Notes under the pieces: generated by a model
What the model saw: only the letters and a program-made list of their open reading frames with translations
Told to the model about the DNA's origin: nothing
Database searches by the model: none
Shown here: positions 1 through 8,049 of the stretch, one piece after another
Position numbering within the stretch: the stretch's first letter is position 1
How the letters are laid out: the number at the start of each line of letters is the position of its first letter
Source of the DNA: Herbiconiux sp.
Lineage (GTDB): Bacteria > Actinomycetota > Actinomycetes > Actinomycetales > Microbacteriaceae
Length of the DNA stretch: 64,000 nt
Reading direction: 5' to 3'
NCBI RefSeq assembly: GCF_023264855.1
Contig: NZ_JAHFUW010000017.1
Location: 1 to 64,000 of the forward strand
Made by a program: the position numbers and the translations under genes

Positions 1-110
1 CCACTGACTGTCGCGGCCGGGTCGGCCGGGGTTTTCCGGTGTGGTACTTGGTACCCGACGGTGTCGTTCAGTACATCACCAAGCACCATCTATATCGGAG
101 TGTTGAATGA
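1..110 (+). CDS. nadD: Nicotinate-nucleotide adenylyltransferase, C-terminal end (partial)
   Basis: Only the last 35 codons are in the window, read in the frame beginning at base 3 and ending with TGA at 108-110. The tail contains [17 protein letters not shown], the typical C-terminus of actinobacterial NadD, which adenylates nicotinate mononucleotide in NAD synthesis. The stop overlaps the next start as ATGA. Neighbouring rsfS and tRNA-Ala fit the usual nadD-rsfS context. Identification rests on a short tail, so it is good but not certain. Confidence 0.75.
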   Translation, partial: TDCRGRVGRGFPVWYLVPDGVVQYITKHHLYRSVE

Positions 111-1219
111 GTTCGTCCCACGAAGAGCAGTCGCTGACACGGCGCCAACTGCGTGAACTGGAACGGCAGAAGCCGCGCAAGGAGCGCGAAGCCGACGCCA
201 AGGCCGCCGACGAGGCCGAAGCCGCCCGCAAGGCCGAGGCCGAGCGTGAAGCCGCTGCGTCCGGCGATGCACCGGCCGAGACCGCCGGCCCCACCACCAC
301 CTCGTCGCGCCGTGCTCTGCGCGAGCAGGGTCCCGCCGTCGTTCCGGCGGCATCGGCCGAGGATGAGGCTCCGGCGACGGACGACACTCCGGCCACTCAG
401 GCGGCGTTCGACGACGAGATCGTCGAAGACACCATCATTCCCGAGGTCGTCTCCGACGACGAGCCGCGCGACGACACCGAGCCCGCCGGTTCCCATCCGA
501 TCATCGACGTCGTGCCGGTGTCGCTGCCGGATTCGTCCGGTTCGAGCGAAGCAGCCGACGACGACACCCTCGACCACGCCGAGATCCTCACTCCCACCGA
601 CGACACCTCCGATGCGGTCGTCGAAGAGATGGTCATCGACCTCCCCGCCGACGCCGTCGACCCGACGCAGGAGGCGGCGGCCCACGCCGAGGCCGAGGAG
701 CGCAAGGCGGCGAACCCGCCGCTCGCGCCTCTCTTCCAGAGCCCGAGCGAGCGCGCCACGGTCACCAGCGAGAACCTGCCGTCGTCGTTCGACGACCTGA
801 TCTCGGTGCGCAACGCGGCGGCGGCGAACTCGATCTCGACCACCAGCGCCCTCGTGCTGCCGACCGTGCCCGGCTCCAACGACGTCGGCACGGCGCTGGA
901 CGAGACCGGCGAGGTCATCATCACCGGTTCGATCGATCTGCCGGCGAGTTTCGGTTCACTCGGGGCGCCGGCATCCGGACTCGAATCCGGCGATCTCGAC
1001 ACCCTGCTCGAGCGCTCGGAGGTCGAGCAGACCGGCTCCGACGTCGCGCCCGTCAGCGCGAGCCGGGCGATCAGCACGAACACCTCCTCCACCTCGCTCA
1101 TCACCCCACCCAAGCGGGCGCGTGCGAACGCACCCGTGGTGCTCGCTGTCACAGCGGGCGTCCTCGCCGTGGGCGTCGTCGGCCTCCTCCTGGCCGTCTT
1201 CGTCTTCCGCGTCTTCTAG
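107..1219 (+). CDS. Acidic low-complexity protein with a C-terminal membrane anchor
   Basis: A 370-residue protein of unknown function. The ATG overlaps the nadD stop (ATGA), suggesting translational coupling. Residues about 10-50 are charged and Lys/Glu/Ala-rich and probably form a coiled coil. The middle is acidic and rich in Asp, Ser, Thr and Pro, so probably disordered. The last 25 residues form one hydrophobic helix ([20 protein letters not shown]) ending FRVF, preceded by basic residues (KRARA), so the long N-terminal part should be cytoplasmic. No catalytic motif is visible. Proteins of this type commonly lie between nadD and rsfS in related actinobacteria. Coding is well supported; the role is not. 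Confidence 0.8.
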   Translation: MSSSHEEQSLTRRQLRELERQKPRKEREADAKAADEAEAARKAEAEREAAASGDAPAETAGPTTTSSRRALREQGPAVVPAASAEDEAPATDDTPATQAAFDDEIVEDTIIPEVVSDDEPRDDTEPAGSHPIIDVVPVSLPDSSGSSEAADDDTLDHAEILTPTDDTSDAVVEEMVIDLPADAVDPTQEAAAHAEAEERKAANPPLAPLFQSPSERATVTSENLPSSFDDLISVRNAAAANSISTTSALVLPTVPGSNDVGTALDETGEVIITGSIDLPASFGSLGAPASGLESGDLDTLLERSEVEQTGSDVAPVSASRAISTNTSSTSLITPPKRARANAPVVLAVTAGVLAVGVVGLLLAVFVFRVF

Positions 1220-1269
1220 TTCGGCCGCCTTCGGCGTCCGTGTTCACCACCACAGATCAGAGAGTCTTC

Positions 1270-1641
1270 GTGACTGCATCCACCAATTCGATCGACCTCG
1301 CGCAGCTCGCCGCCGTCGCGGCCGATGCCAAGCAGGCCGAGAACCTCGTCGCTCTCGATGTGTCGGGGCCGCTCCCGCTCGCCGACGTCTTCCTGCTGGC
1401 CTCGGGCCGCAACGAGCGCAACGTCGTCGCCATCGCCGAGGAGATCATCGACCGGCTCGGCGAAAGCGGAACCAAGGTCATCCGGCGTGAAGGCATGGCC
1501 GAGGGCCGTTGGATCCTGCTCGATTTCGGCGACCTCGTCGTGCACGTCTTCCACGAGGAAGACCGCATGTACTACTCGCTGGAGCGACTCTGGAAGGACT
1601 GCCCGGTGGTTCCGTTGTCGGTCGCCGCGACCGACGCCTGA
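1270..1641 (+). CDS. rsfS: Ribosomal silencing factor RsfS
   Basis: 123 residues of the RsfS/Iojap family, which binds ribosomal protein uL14 and blocks joining of the subunits during nutrient limitation. Family features visible include the ADVFLLASGRNERNV segment, EGMAEGRWILLDFGDLVVHVF and the closing YYSLERLWKD. I chose GTG at 1270 because the protein then begins VTASTNSIDLAQLA like relatives; an in-frame GTG at 1240 would add ten residues without a better ribosome binding site. It follows nadD and the membrane-anchored protein, and precedes tRNA-Ala. Confidence 0.92.
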   Translation: MTASTNSIDLAQLAAVAADAKQAENLVALDVSGPLPLADVFLLASGRNERNVVAIAEEIIDRLGESGTKVIRREGMAEGRWILLDFGDLVVHVFHEEDRMYYSLERLWKDCPVVPLSVAATDA

Positions 1642-1684
1642 TGGTCGTCAGCACCCTCCGGGATGTAGTAACCTAGACAAGTTG

Positions 1685-1702
1685 TTTCCGCGAGAGCGGA
1701 AA
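1685..1702 (+). other. Small hairpin upstream of tRNA-Ala
   Basis: TTTCCGC and GCGGAAA form a 7-bp stem around a GAGA tetraloop, 30 bases before the tRNA. It is followed by an A-rich rather than T-rich stretch, so it is not an obvious terminator for rsfS; it may be a processing or leader structure. Function unknown. Confidence 0.4.
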
Positions 1703-1732
1703 ACAGCACAGCAGTAAAGCACAACAGAATAT

Positions 1733-1805
1733 GGGCCCGTGGCGCAGCTGGTAGCGCACCTGCATGGCATGCAGGGGGTCAGGGGTTCGAATCCCCTCGG
1801 GTCCA
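1733..1805 (+). tRNA. tRNA-Ala (anticodon GGC)
   Basis: A complete cloverleaf can be folded: acceptor stem GGGCCCG with CGGGTCC (one G-U pair), D arm GCGC...GCGC, anticodon stem CCTGC/GCAGG around loop ATGGCAT (anticodon GGC), T arm AGGGG/CCCCT with TTCGAAT, and discriminator A. The 3' CCA is not encoded. The gene sits behind rsfS and ends at a strong terminator. Confidence 0.96.
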
Positions 1806-1807
1806 CG

Positions 1808-1842
1808 AAAAAAGAGCCGCCCCCTTGGGGCGGCTCTTTTTT
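1808..1842 (+). terminator. Rho-independent terminator after tRNA-Ala
   Basis: AGAGCCGCCCC pairs with GGGGCGGCTCT around a 3-base loop, flanked by A and T runs on either side, so it can stop transcription in both directions. It ends the tRNA transcript three bases after the discriminator base. Confidence 0.92.
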
Positions 1843-1854
1843 CGTCCCCCCTTC

Positions 1855-1881
1855 GATGAGCCGCCCCCCGTGCGGCTCATC
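1855..1881 (-). terminator. Hairpin at the 3' end of the XRE-cupin gene
   Basis: GATGAGCCGC pairs perfectly with GCGGCTCATC over a 7-base loop, immediately beyond the stop codon of the minus-strand regulator at 1884. No T run follows on the minus strand directly, but the next hairpin (1808-1842) supplies one. Confidence 0.6.
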
Positions 1882-1883
1882 CC

Positions 1884-2507
1884 TCAGTGACCGTGCGGGC
1901 CTGCCGTGACGGTGATGACGCGGTAGCCGGCGGGGTCGACGGCTCGCCAGCCATGGGGGGTTCCTGCCGCTACGGCGAGGGTGTCGCCAGGGTGCAGGCG
2001 GTGCACGGTGCCGTCGTCGAGACCGACCTCGAGGATACCGTCGAGCAGGTACAGGAACTCGTCCTCCTCGTGCACGGCGTACTCGGAGAAGACGGCTTCG
2101 GTGCCGGTGAACTCCGTGCCGAACAGACCGCGGGGGAGCTGGGCCAGCTGCCACACGGTGCGCTCGCCCGTGCGCTCGCGTGGGTGCTCGCCGACGAGCA
2201 CCACGTCGACGCGGGCATCCGTGTGCCGGCGGGCCGGCGGCCTCGCGAGCAGCGACCCCGAACGCACCCCGAGGGCCGCGGAGATCTTCGCCATCGACGC
2301 GAGGCTGAGGCGGGCGTGGCCGCGCTCGACGAGGCTGAGGAACGGCTGCGACATGCCCGCCAGCGAGGCGAGCTGCACGAGCGTCAGGCCCTGCTCGCGC
2401 CGGAGCGACCGGATGCGCGCCCCCATCGCTTCGGCCTCGTCGTCCAGCGGCCCCGTCGAGCGGGAGGTACGCGCTTCGTCGGACATCCGGATCCCTTCGA
2501 TCGTCAC
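1884..2507 (-). CDS. XRE-family regulator with a C-terminal cupin domain
   Basis: 207 residues (200 if ATG at 2486 is used). After a short tail comes a helix-turn-helix of the XRE type (IRSLRREQGLTLVQLASLAG, then SQPFLSLVERGHARLS), followed by a RmlC-like cupin domain with HEEDEFLYLLDGILEVGL and LHPGDTLAVAAGTPHGW. In this family the cupin is thought to sense a small ligand and the HTH represses neighbouring catabolic or detoxification genes. It is divergent from the flavin monooxygenase at 2563, and a 19-bp perfect palindrome lies between them, which suggests the two form one regulated unit. The ligand cannot be told. Confidence 0.85.
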   Translation of the reverse strand: MTIEGIRMSDEARTSRSTGPLDDEAEAMGARIRSLRREQGLTLVQLASLAGMSQPFLSLVERGHARLSLASMAKISAALGVRSGSLLARPPARRHTDARVDVVLVGEHPRERTGERTVWQLAQLPRGLFGTEFTGTEAVFSEYAVHEEDEFLYLLDGILEVGLDDGTVHRLHPGDTLAVAAGTPHGWRAVDPAGYRVITVTAGPHGH

Positions 2508-2539
2508 ACGGGCGAAACGTGCCGAAACACGCTCGCAAA

Positions 2540-2558
2540 ATATTTATGACATAAATAT
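2540..2558. promoter_or_regulatory. Perfect palindrome, probable operator of the XRE-cupin regulator
   Basis: ATATTTATG and CATAAATAT are 9-bp arms around a single A. This very AT-rich block stands out in a GC-rich intergenic region and ends four bases before the monooxygenase start. ATAAAT at 2551-2556 lies where a -10 box would be for transcription starting at the ATG at 2563, so a bound regulator would cover the promoter. Confidence 0.7.
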
Positions 2559-2562
2559 AGCC

Positions 2563-3939
2563 ATGACCCCTCTCCTCTTCGGCATCTTTCAGTACATCGG
2601 GCCCAATGGCACGGTCGGTTCGGCGTGGCAGCATCCGCGCGACGAGTCGGCGAACTTCACGAAGCTCTCGCACTGGACGGCCCTGGCGAAGAAGTTCGAG
2701 GACGCCAAGCTCGACTTCCTCCTCCTCGCCGACAGCTACGGCTTCCCCGCCCTGGAAGGAGAGTTGATCGAGGCCTCCGTGCGCGAGGGGCGGGGGATTC
2801 CGCACGGCGATCCGATGCCCCTGATCTCGGCGCTGGCGGCGGTCACCGAGCGACTCGGCTTCATCCTCACCACCTCGACGACGGTCGAACCTCCGGCGGC
2901 GAACGCCCGCCGGTTCGCCACGCTCGACCACTTCACCGAAGGCCGGATCGGCTGGAACATCGTCACCGGCTCATCCGGCGCCACCGCGGCGGCGCTGATG
3001 GGCAAGGAGCTCATCGCGCACGATCTGCGGTACGACATGGCGGAGGACTACGTCGACGTGAACCTCACGCTCTGGGAGGGATCCTGGGAGGACGACGCGC
3101 TCGTGCTCGACAAGGAGAGCGCGACCTACGCGGATCCGGAGAAGGTGCACCTCGTGCACCACGAGGGGCCGTACTTCCGCACCGACGGCATCCTCAACCT
3201 GCCGCCGTCGCCGCAACGCACGCCGCTGCTGGTGCAGGCCGGGGCGTCGGGGCGCGGCCGGGCCTTCGCCGGGCGCAACGCCGAAGCCGTGTTCGTGGGC
3301 GGGGGAGAGCCCGCGACGGTGGCGGCGAACGTGGCCGGCATCCGGGAGAGCGCCGTCGCTGCCGGCCGGCCCGCCGATGCGATCAAGATCCTCGTGGGTG
3401 CGCTGTTCATCACGGCGCCGACCAGCGCCGAGGCCTGGGCGAAGCACGAGGAGATGCTCGCGATGTCGACTCCCGAGGGCGCAGCGGCGATCTATGCGGG
3501 CAATACCGGTGTCGACCTGCTGGCGCTGGATCCGGATCGGCCGATCGGGCAGACCACCACCGAGATGGGGCAGTCGAACCTCGAGCGTTACCTCGGCAAG
3601 GACGGCAAGCCGGCACCGCTGGTGCGCGCGGTGCTGGAGAACTTCCGGCGCACCGGCATCAACGGCAGTGTGTTCGTGGGATCGCCGGAGGAGGTGGTCG
3701 ATCAGATCCAGGAGTTCGTCGAGGCGACCGGCGTGGACGGGTTCCTGATCCAGCCGCACATGACGCCGGATACCTACGACGACCTGATCGAGCTGATCCT
3801 CCCCGTCCTGCGAGAGCGTGGGCTGGCACGGCACGAGTACGAAGGCGACACGCTCCGGGAGCGGATGTTCCCCGGGGGTGGCCCGCATCTGCCCGAGTCG
3901 CACCGCGGCTACGACTTCCGGATCGGTCGCCGACAATAA
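2563..3939 (+). CDS. LLM-class flavin-dependent monooxygenase, NtaA/SnaA/DszA type
   Basis: 458 residues, the normal size for the NtaA/SnaA/DszA group of the bacterial luciferase-like superfamily, FMNH2-dependent monooxygenases that act on nitrilotriacetate, sulfur compounds and similar substrates. Recognisable segments are the N-terminal GTVGSAWQHP with downstream KKFEDAKLDFLLLADSYG, then TLDHFTEGRIGWNIVTG, EDYVDVNLTLWEGSW, GASGRGRAFAGRNAEAVFVG and the closing HLPESHRGYDFR. ATG at 2563 matches the family start. No ribosome binding site precedes it and the promoter-like ATAAAT is 7-12 bases upstream, so the mRNA may be leaderless. Its reductase partner is not next to it. Substrate unknown. 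Confidence 0.88.
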   Translation: MTPLLFGIFQYIGPNGTVGSAWQHPRDESANFTKLSHWTALAKKFEDAKLDFLLLADSYGFPALEGELIEASVREGRGIPHGDPMPLISALAAVTERLGFILTTSTTVEPPAANARRFATLDHFTEGRIGWNIVTGSSGATAAALMGKELIAHDLRYDMAEDYVDVNLTLWEGSWEDDALVLDKESATYADPEKVHLVHHEGPYFRTDGILNLPPSPQRTPLLVQAGASGRGRAFAGRNAEAVFVGGGEPATVAANVAGIRESAVAAGRPADAIKILVGALFITAPTSAEAWAKHEEMLAMSTPEGAAAIYAGNTGVDLLALDPDRPIGQTTTEMGQSNLERYLGKDGKPAPLVRAVLENFRRTGINGSVFVGSPEEVVDQIQEFVEATGVDGFLIQPHMTPDTYDDLIELILPVLRERGLARHEYEGDTLRERMFPGGGPHLPESHRGYDFRIGRRQ

Positions 3940-3985
3940 AAGATATATCGGTGACTTGACTTTCATGAATGAGCGATATATCTTT
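3939..3985. promoter_or_regulatory. Long inverted repeat, probable PadR operator
   Basis: AAAGATATATCG (3939-3950) is repeated as its exact reverse complement at 3974-3985 with 23 bases between. Each arm itself holds the palindrome GATATATC, so this looks like two dimer sites. It lies upstream of the PadR gene, as expected for autoregulation. Confidence 0.65.
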
Positions 3986-3990
3986 AACAC

Positions 3991-4008
3991 ATCGCGAATA
4001 ATCGCGAT
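3991..4008. repeat. ATCGCGA direct repeat in the PadR leader
   Basis: ATCGCGA occurs at 3991 and again at 4001, exactly ten bases (one helix turn) apart, each with a TCGCGA palindrome. It lies between the GATATATC repeat and the PadR ribosome binding site. It may be a second protein site; function is inferred only from spacing. Confidence 0.4.
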
Positions 4009-4042
4009 ACACAAACCTCATTCTTGAAAGGCGGTCTGCGAC

Positions 4043-4669
4043 ATGAACAGCATTCATGACACACACCACAACGATTCACCGTCCTGGGGTCGCCGTTCCG
4101 GCCGTGCCCCTCACGAGTTCGCCCCGCGGGGCCCGCACGGCCACGGCCAGCGCGGGTTCGGTCCCGGCTTCGGCCCCGGTGGGCCCGGCTTCGGCGGCTT
4201 CGGCCCCGGCTTCGGTCCGCGCGGTCCGCAGCGGGCCAGCCGCGGCGACGTGCGCTCGGCCATCCTCTCCCTGCTCTCCGAGGCGCCCTCGAACGGCTAC
4301 GGCCTGATCAAGGCCATCGCCGAGAAGACGCAGGGGGTCTGGCGTCCGAGCCCCGGCTCGGTCTACCCCACCCTCCAGCAGCTCGTCGACGAAGAGCTCA
4401 TCGTCGCCACCGGCGACGGCAAGCGCACCGAGTTCGAGCTGACCGACGGCGGCAAGGCCTACGTGGCCGAGCACGCCGAGGAGCTCGACCGGGCCTGGCA
4501 GGCCACGGCCGGCACCTCCGCGGCCGACACCGAGTTCCAGGCGAGCCTCGGCAAGCTGATGGGCGTTCTCAAGCAGTTCCGCTTCGCGGCGACCGACGAG
4601 CAGCGCGCTCAGGCCACCGAGAAGCTCGACGAGGCGCGGCGCGCGCTGTACCTCATCCTGGCCGACTGA
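4043..4669 (+). CDS. PadR-family transcriptional regulator with a Gly/Pro/Phe-rich N-terminal tail
   Basis: 208 residues. The first 65 residues are rich in Gly, Pro, Phe, His and Arg (GPGFGPGGPGFGGFGPGFGP) and are probably disordered. The winged helix follows: RGDVRSAILSLLSEAPSNGY, with the family hallmark SPGSVYPTLQQLVDEELI and a wing FELTDGGKAYV; the C-terminal helices carry dimerisation. AAAGG at 4027-4031 is the ribosome binding site. PadR proteins usually repress their own gene and a nearby transporter or enzyme; here no transporter follows, and the monooxygenase upstream is a possible target. Twin GATATATC sites precede the gene. Confidence 0.9.
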   Translation: MNSIHDTHHNDSPSWGRRSGRAPHEFAPRGPHGHGQRGFGPGFGPGGPGFGGFGPGFGPRGPQRASRGDVRSAILSLLSEAPSNGYGLIKAIAEKTQGVWRPSPGSVYPTLQQLVDEELIVATGDGKRTEFELTDGGKAYVAEHAEELDRAWQATAGTSAADTEFQASLGKLMGVLKQFRFAATDEQRAQATEKLDEARRALYLILAD

Positions 4670-4736
4670 CCCGTGGCCGGCCGGGGCCTCCTGAGCCCGG
4701 CTCACGGCATCCGGTCGTGAGCTAAGGCATTCGCCC

Positions 4737-4803
4737 GATGTCCTCCCTCCCTCTTAGAGCGCACTCTCGAACCATCGAGAGACTCCGAGAGAGGGAGGAC
4801 ATC
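4737..4803 (+). promoter_or_regulatory. Inverted repeat that can bury the ribosome binding site of the 4804 micro-ORF
   Basis: GATGTCCTCCCTC (4737-4749) is perfectly complementary to GAGGGAGGACATC (4791-4803), whose last base touches the ATG at 4804 and which contains the ribosome binding site GGGAGG. Inside, CTCTCGA/TCGAGAG (4764-4781) makes a second hairpin with a 4-base loop. In RNA the outer stem would hide the ribosome binding site. I know no riboswitch family with this form; a switch function is inference. Confidence 0.6.
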
Positions 4804-4992
4804 ATGCAGGTCACCGAGTATTCGTTCCCGTGGCTGTACCAGGCCGAGCAGGAGCGGTTCGGTCGAGAGCTCGAGCAGCGCCGGGTGGTCGCCGAGCGGC
4901 TCGACCAGCAGGTCCCCGCCGACTACGTCCCCACGCGCGTGCGCCGTCTGATCAATCGACTGTCGGCGGCCGGTGGCACGATGGGGGCATGA
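4804..4992 (+). CDS. 62-residue protein coupled to the LAL regulator
   Basis: A small charged protein without membrane segment or known motif (sequence starts MQVTEYSFPWLYQAEQE, then an Arg/Glu-rich helix). It has an excellent ribosome binding site (GGGAGG, about 8 bases upstream) that lies within a long inverted repeat. Its TGA overlaps the ATG of the LuxR-family gene (ATGA at 4989-4992), so it may serve to couple translation of the large regulator. It could be a regulatory leader peptide or a real small protein; I do not recognise a family. Confidence 0.6.
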   Translation: MQVTEYSFPWLYQAEQERFGRELEQRRVVAERLDQQVPADYVPTRVRRLINRLSAAGGTMGA

Positions 4993-7900
4993 CTACCACC
5001 GCCTCGCTGATCGGTCGCGAAAGCGATCTCGAGTCGCTCCGCGACGGCCTGCACAAGGCACGTTCGGGTGCGACGCAGACGGTGGTGCTGAGCGGCGAGG
5101 CCGGCATCGGCAAGACCAGGCTGGTGGCCGAGTTCCTCGGTGGTCTGCCCGAAGGCACGCTCGTGCTGCGGGGTCAGTGCATCGACCTGGAGCGCGACGC
5201 ACCGCCCTACGCCCCCGTGGTCGCCCTGCTGCGCAGCCTCGCCACCGCCATCGGCCTGGATGCCCTGGCCCTCTCGGCAGGGCCGGCGCGCGACTCGCTC
5301 GCCGTGCTGCTGCCAGAACTCCGCGGTGACGACCAGGATGCCGACGCCCGAGGCGCCGGGTCTGCTGCCGCCGCCGGCGCGCTGGGCGGCGCGGATCGGC
5401 TCTACGATGCCGTGGCCACGGCGCTGGAGGCCGCCGCCCGCGAGCGGCCTTCCGTCGTGGTGATCGAAGACCTGCACTGGGCCGACCAGGCCACCCTCAG
5501 CCTGGTGCGCTTCGTGCTGCGGGTGCTGGAACAGGCCCGGGTGCTGTTCGTGCTCACCTATCGCAGCGACGAGCTGGGGCGCGGGCATCCGCTTCGCTCG
5601 TGGATCCCGGAGCTGGATCGCAACCGCCGGGTGGTGCGCCGCGAACTCGCCCGGCTGAACCGCCGTCAGGTGCGCGGGCTGGTCACCGCCTTGCGCGACG
5701 AGCCGCTCGAACCCGGCGAGTTCGAGATCGTGCTGCAACGCACCGACGGTGTGCCGTTCTTCGTCGAGGAGATAATCGGTTGCGACGTCGTGTCGGTCGA
5801 GAGCGTGCCCGACACGCTCCGCGAGATCCTGCTCGCACGGTACGAGACCTTGGGCGATCCGGCCCAGAAGGTGCTGCGGCTGATGGCGGCGGGGGGAGTG
5901 CGCGTCGAGCACGAACTGCTGGTGGCGGTGGCCGACACGCCGGCCGACACGCTCGAGAGCGCCGTGCGGGAGGCGGTTCTCGCGCGCCTGCTGATCGCCG
6001 ACGACACCGGCTACACGTTCCGGCACGCACTCGTCCGCGAGGCGGTGCACGACGAATTGCTGCCGGGGGAGCGCATCCGCTTCCACACCGCGTTCGCACG
6101 GGCCCTCGACGAGCACGACGACGCCACCGCCGTGTCGTACCACTGGATGGCCGCCCACGATCTGCGGGCCGCCTTCTCGGCGTCCCTGGTGGCCATGGCT
6201 CAGGCACGCCGGTCCTTCGCCAGTGCGACGGCCGCGCGGATGGGCGAGCGCGCCCTCGAACTCTGGGACCAGGTTCCCGACGCCGAGGCGCTGGCCGGTC
6301 GCGGTCGTCGCGAGCTGCTGGCGGAAACCGCCTACATCCTGCGGAACGCCGGCGAGAGCGAGCGCGCCGTCGCCCTGATCGACGAGGCGCTCACCTCGAC
6401 GACGCCGGCGGAGCATCCGGCGCAGTACGCGCGGATGCTGCGCGACAAGGCGTCGTTCCTGGCCAACCTCGGCCAGACCGGCTCGGTGGAACTGCTGCGC
6501 TGCGCACTGGTGGTGCTCGAGGGCGAGCCGCGCAGCGTTCTGCGGGCGAACGTGCTCGGCGAACTCGCGGCCCGGCTGATGCTCGACGCCTGTTTCGACG
6601 ACGCGATCGCCACGGCGGATGCCGCGTTCACCGAGGCCGACGAGGTCGCCTCGACGGCCCGGATGTCGGTGGCGGCCAACATCCGCGGGTTCTCCCGGCT
6701 CTCCATCGGCCAGATCGACGACGGTCTCGCCGATCTGGCGCTGGCCGGAAGACTGGCCGAGGGGAATGACTCTGCCCAGCTGCGCTACCTGGTCAATCAA
6801 TCGGATGCGCTGCATCTGCTGGGCCGGTTCGACGAGGCGGTCGTGATCGCCGACGAGGGGGTCGAATTCGCCCGCCGGCGCGGGGTGGAGCGAACCTCGG
6901 GGGTGATGCTGCTGGCGAATGTGATCGCGCCGCTGCTGGCTCTGGGGCGCACCGGCCGAGCTGAGGAGCTGCTCGACCGGGCACTCGAACTCGAGCCACC
7001 GATCGGCTTCAGCGCCCACCTGCAGATGATGAAGCTGCAGTCGACCCTGTGGAGCGGAGACCCTGCCACCGCCCAGAAGCTGCTGCGGGCCTGGCGGCCC
7101 GGGCTGCTGCTGCAGACCCGCATCGACGCGCAGTCCCGAGCCACCCTGGCCCTGGTCGCGGTCGAGATCGCTCTGGCGCGAGACGATCCGTCGGGAGCGT
7201 GGGACGAAGTCGCCGCCGTCATCGACCCCGGTCATCGGGGTTTCGCGGCCTACGACCTGCCTCTGCTCGCAGCGGCGGCGCACGTGCTCGCACGCGCCCA
7301 GGCGGCGGGACTCGATCTCGGCAGCCCGCCCGACGAGCTCGAAGCCCGGCTGCGGGCGCTGCTGGCCGACGTCGCCTTCTGGCCCACCGCTCCCGCGTTC
7401 GTGGCCGTCTTCGAAGCCGAGCTGGCACGCGCGGGTGTCGCCGGCGCGGGCACGGAGGGTTCCGGGGCCGGCGGCGCCACTCCCTCCGCGGTCCCCGCCG
7501 CCACCCCCTCCGCCGCCTCGCCCGGCGCCGATCCCTCGGCCTGGGAAGCGGCGACGGCCGTCGCGAGCGGGCCCGGGGCGCCGGCGCGCCTCGAGCCTTA
7601 CACCCGCTTGCGCTGGGCCGAAGTCCTGGCCGTCACGGGTGACCGCGCGGCGGCGCAGGCGGCAGCCCTGGCCGCCCGCGAGAAAGCCGAGGCCATCGGC
7701 CACGGCTTCATCCTGAACGCGGTCGCCGATCTGGAGCGTCGACTCGGTCTCGTGCGTGCGAGCTCCAAGGGGCCGAGCGAGAGCACGGGGGGCGCGACGG
7801 GCGGCACCGGAGCAGGCCCGGTGGTGCGCACCGTGGAACACGACCTGACCGAGCGCGAGCGGCAGGTGCTCGACCTGCTGTCGCAGGGCCTCGGCAACCG

Positions 7901-8033
7901 GCAGATCGCCGAGCGGTTGTTCATCAGCACCAAGACGGCCAGCGTGCACGTGTCGAACATTCTGCGCAAGACCAACACGGCTACCCGCACCGAGGCGGCC
8001 TTCCTCGCGCGGTCGTTCGCCGGGGAGCGCTGA
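4989..8033 (+). CDS. LAL-type (MalT-like) LuxR family transcriptional regulator
   Basis: 1014 residues, typical of large ATP-binding LuxR regulators. The N-terminus carries an AAA/NACHT-like ATPase: Walker A GEAGIGKT at about 36-43 and Walker B VVVIEDLHWAD at about 155-165. A long helical middle region resembles TPR repeats and would sense the inducer. A low-complexity Gly/Ala/Ser/Pro linker (about 815-865) precedes the C-terminal LuxR HTH: LTERERQVLDLLSQGLGNRQ, then AERLFISTKTASVHVSNIL. ATG at 4989 overlaps the stop of the micro-ORF. The convergent hydrolase gene ends 16 bases downstream. The inducer and target genes cannot be read from the sequence. Confidence 0.9.
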   Translation: MTTTASLIGRESDLESLRDGLHKARSGATQTVVLSGEAGIGKTRLVAEFLGGLPEGTLVLRGQCIDLERDAPPYAPVVALLRSLATAIGLDALALSAGPARDSLAVLLPELRGDDQDADARGAGSAAAAGALGGADRLYDAVATALEAAARERPSVVVIEDLHWADQATLSLVRFVLRVLEQARVLFVLTYRSDELGRGHPLRSWIPELDRNRRVVRRELARLNRRQVRGLVTALRDEPLEPGEFEIVLQRTDGVPFFVEEIIGCDVVSVESVPDTLREILLARYETLGDPAQKVLRLMAAGGVRVEHELLVAVADTPADTLESAVREAVLARLLIADDTGYTFRHALVREAVHDELLPGERIRFHTAFARALDEHDDATAVSYHWMAAHDLRAAFSASLVAMAQARRSFASATAARMGERALELWDQVPDAEALAGRGRRELLAETAYILRNAGESERAVALIDEALTSTTPAEHPAQYARMLRDKASFLANLGQTGSVELLRCALVVLEGEPRSVLRANVLGELAARLMLDACFDDAIATADAAFTEADEVASTARMSVAANIRGFSRLSIGQIDDGLADLALAGRLAEGNDSAQLRYLVNQSDALHLLGRFDEAVVIADEGVEFARRRGVERTSGVMLLANVIAPLLALGRTGRAEELLDRALELEPPIGFSAHLQMMKLQSTLWSGDPATAQKLLRAWRPGLLLQTRIDAQSRATLALVAVEIALARDDPSGAWDEVAAVIDPGHRGFAAYDLPLLAAAAHVLARAQAAGLDLGSPPDELEARLRALLADVAFWPTAPAFVAVFEAELARAGVAGAGTEGSGAGGATPSAVPAATPSAASPGADPSAWEAATAVASGPGAPARLEPYTRLRWAEVLAVTGDRAAAQAAALAAREKAEAIGHGFILNAVADLERRLGLVRASSKGPSESTGGATGGTGAGPVVRTVEHDLTERERQVLDLLSQGLGNRQIAERLFISTKTASVHVSNILRKTNTATRTEAAFLARSFAGER

Positions 8034-8049
8034 GCGGGCGGCCCGTCCG

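Noticed and set aside
397-1152. Minus-strand frame of 251 codons opposite the membrane-anchored protein
   Set aside because: Low-complexity shadow of a GC-rich plus-strand gene; no domain and no ribosome binding site.
4737-4803. Known riboswitch class in the leader of the 4804 ORF
   Set aside because: The simple nested inverted repeats match no riboswitch consensus I know, so only a generic RBS-sequestering structure is claimed.
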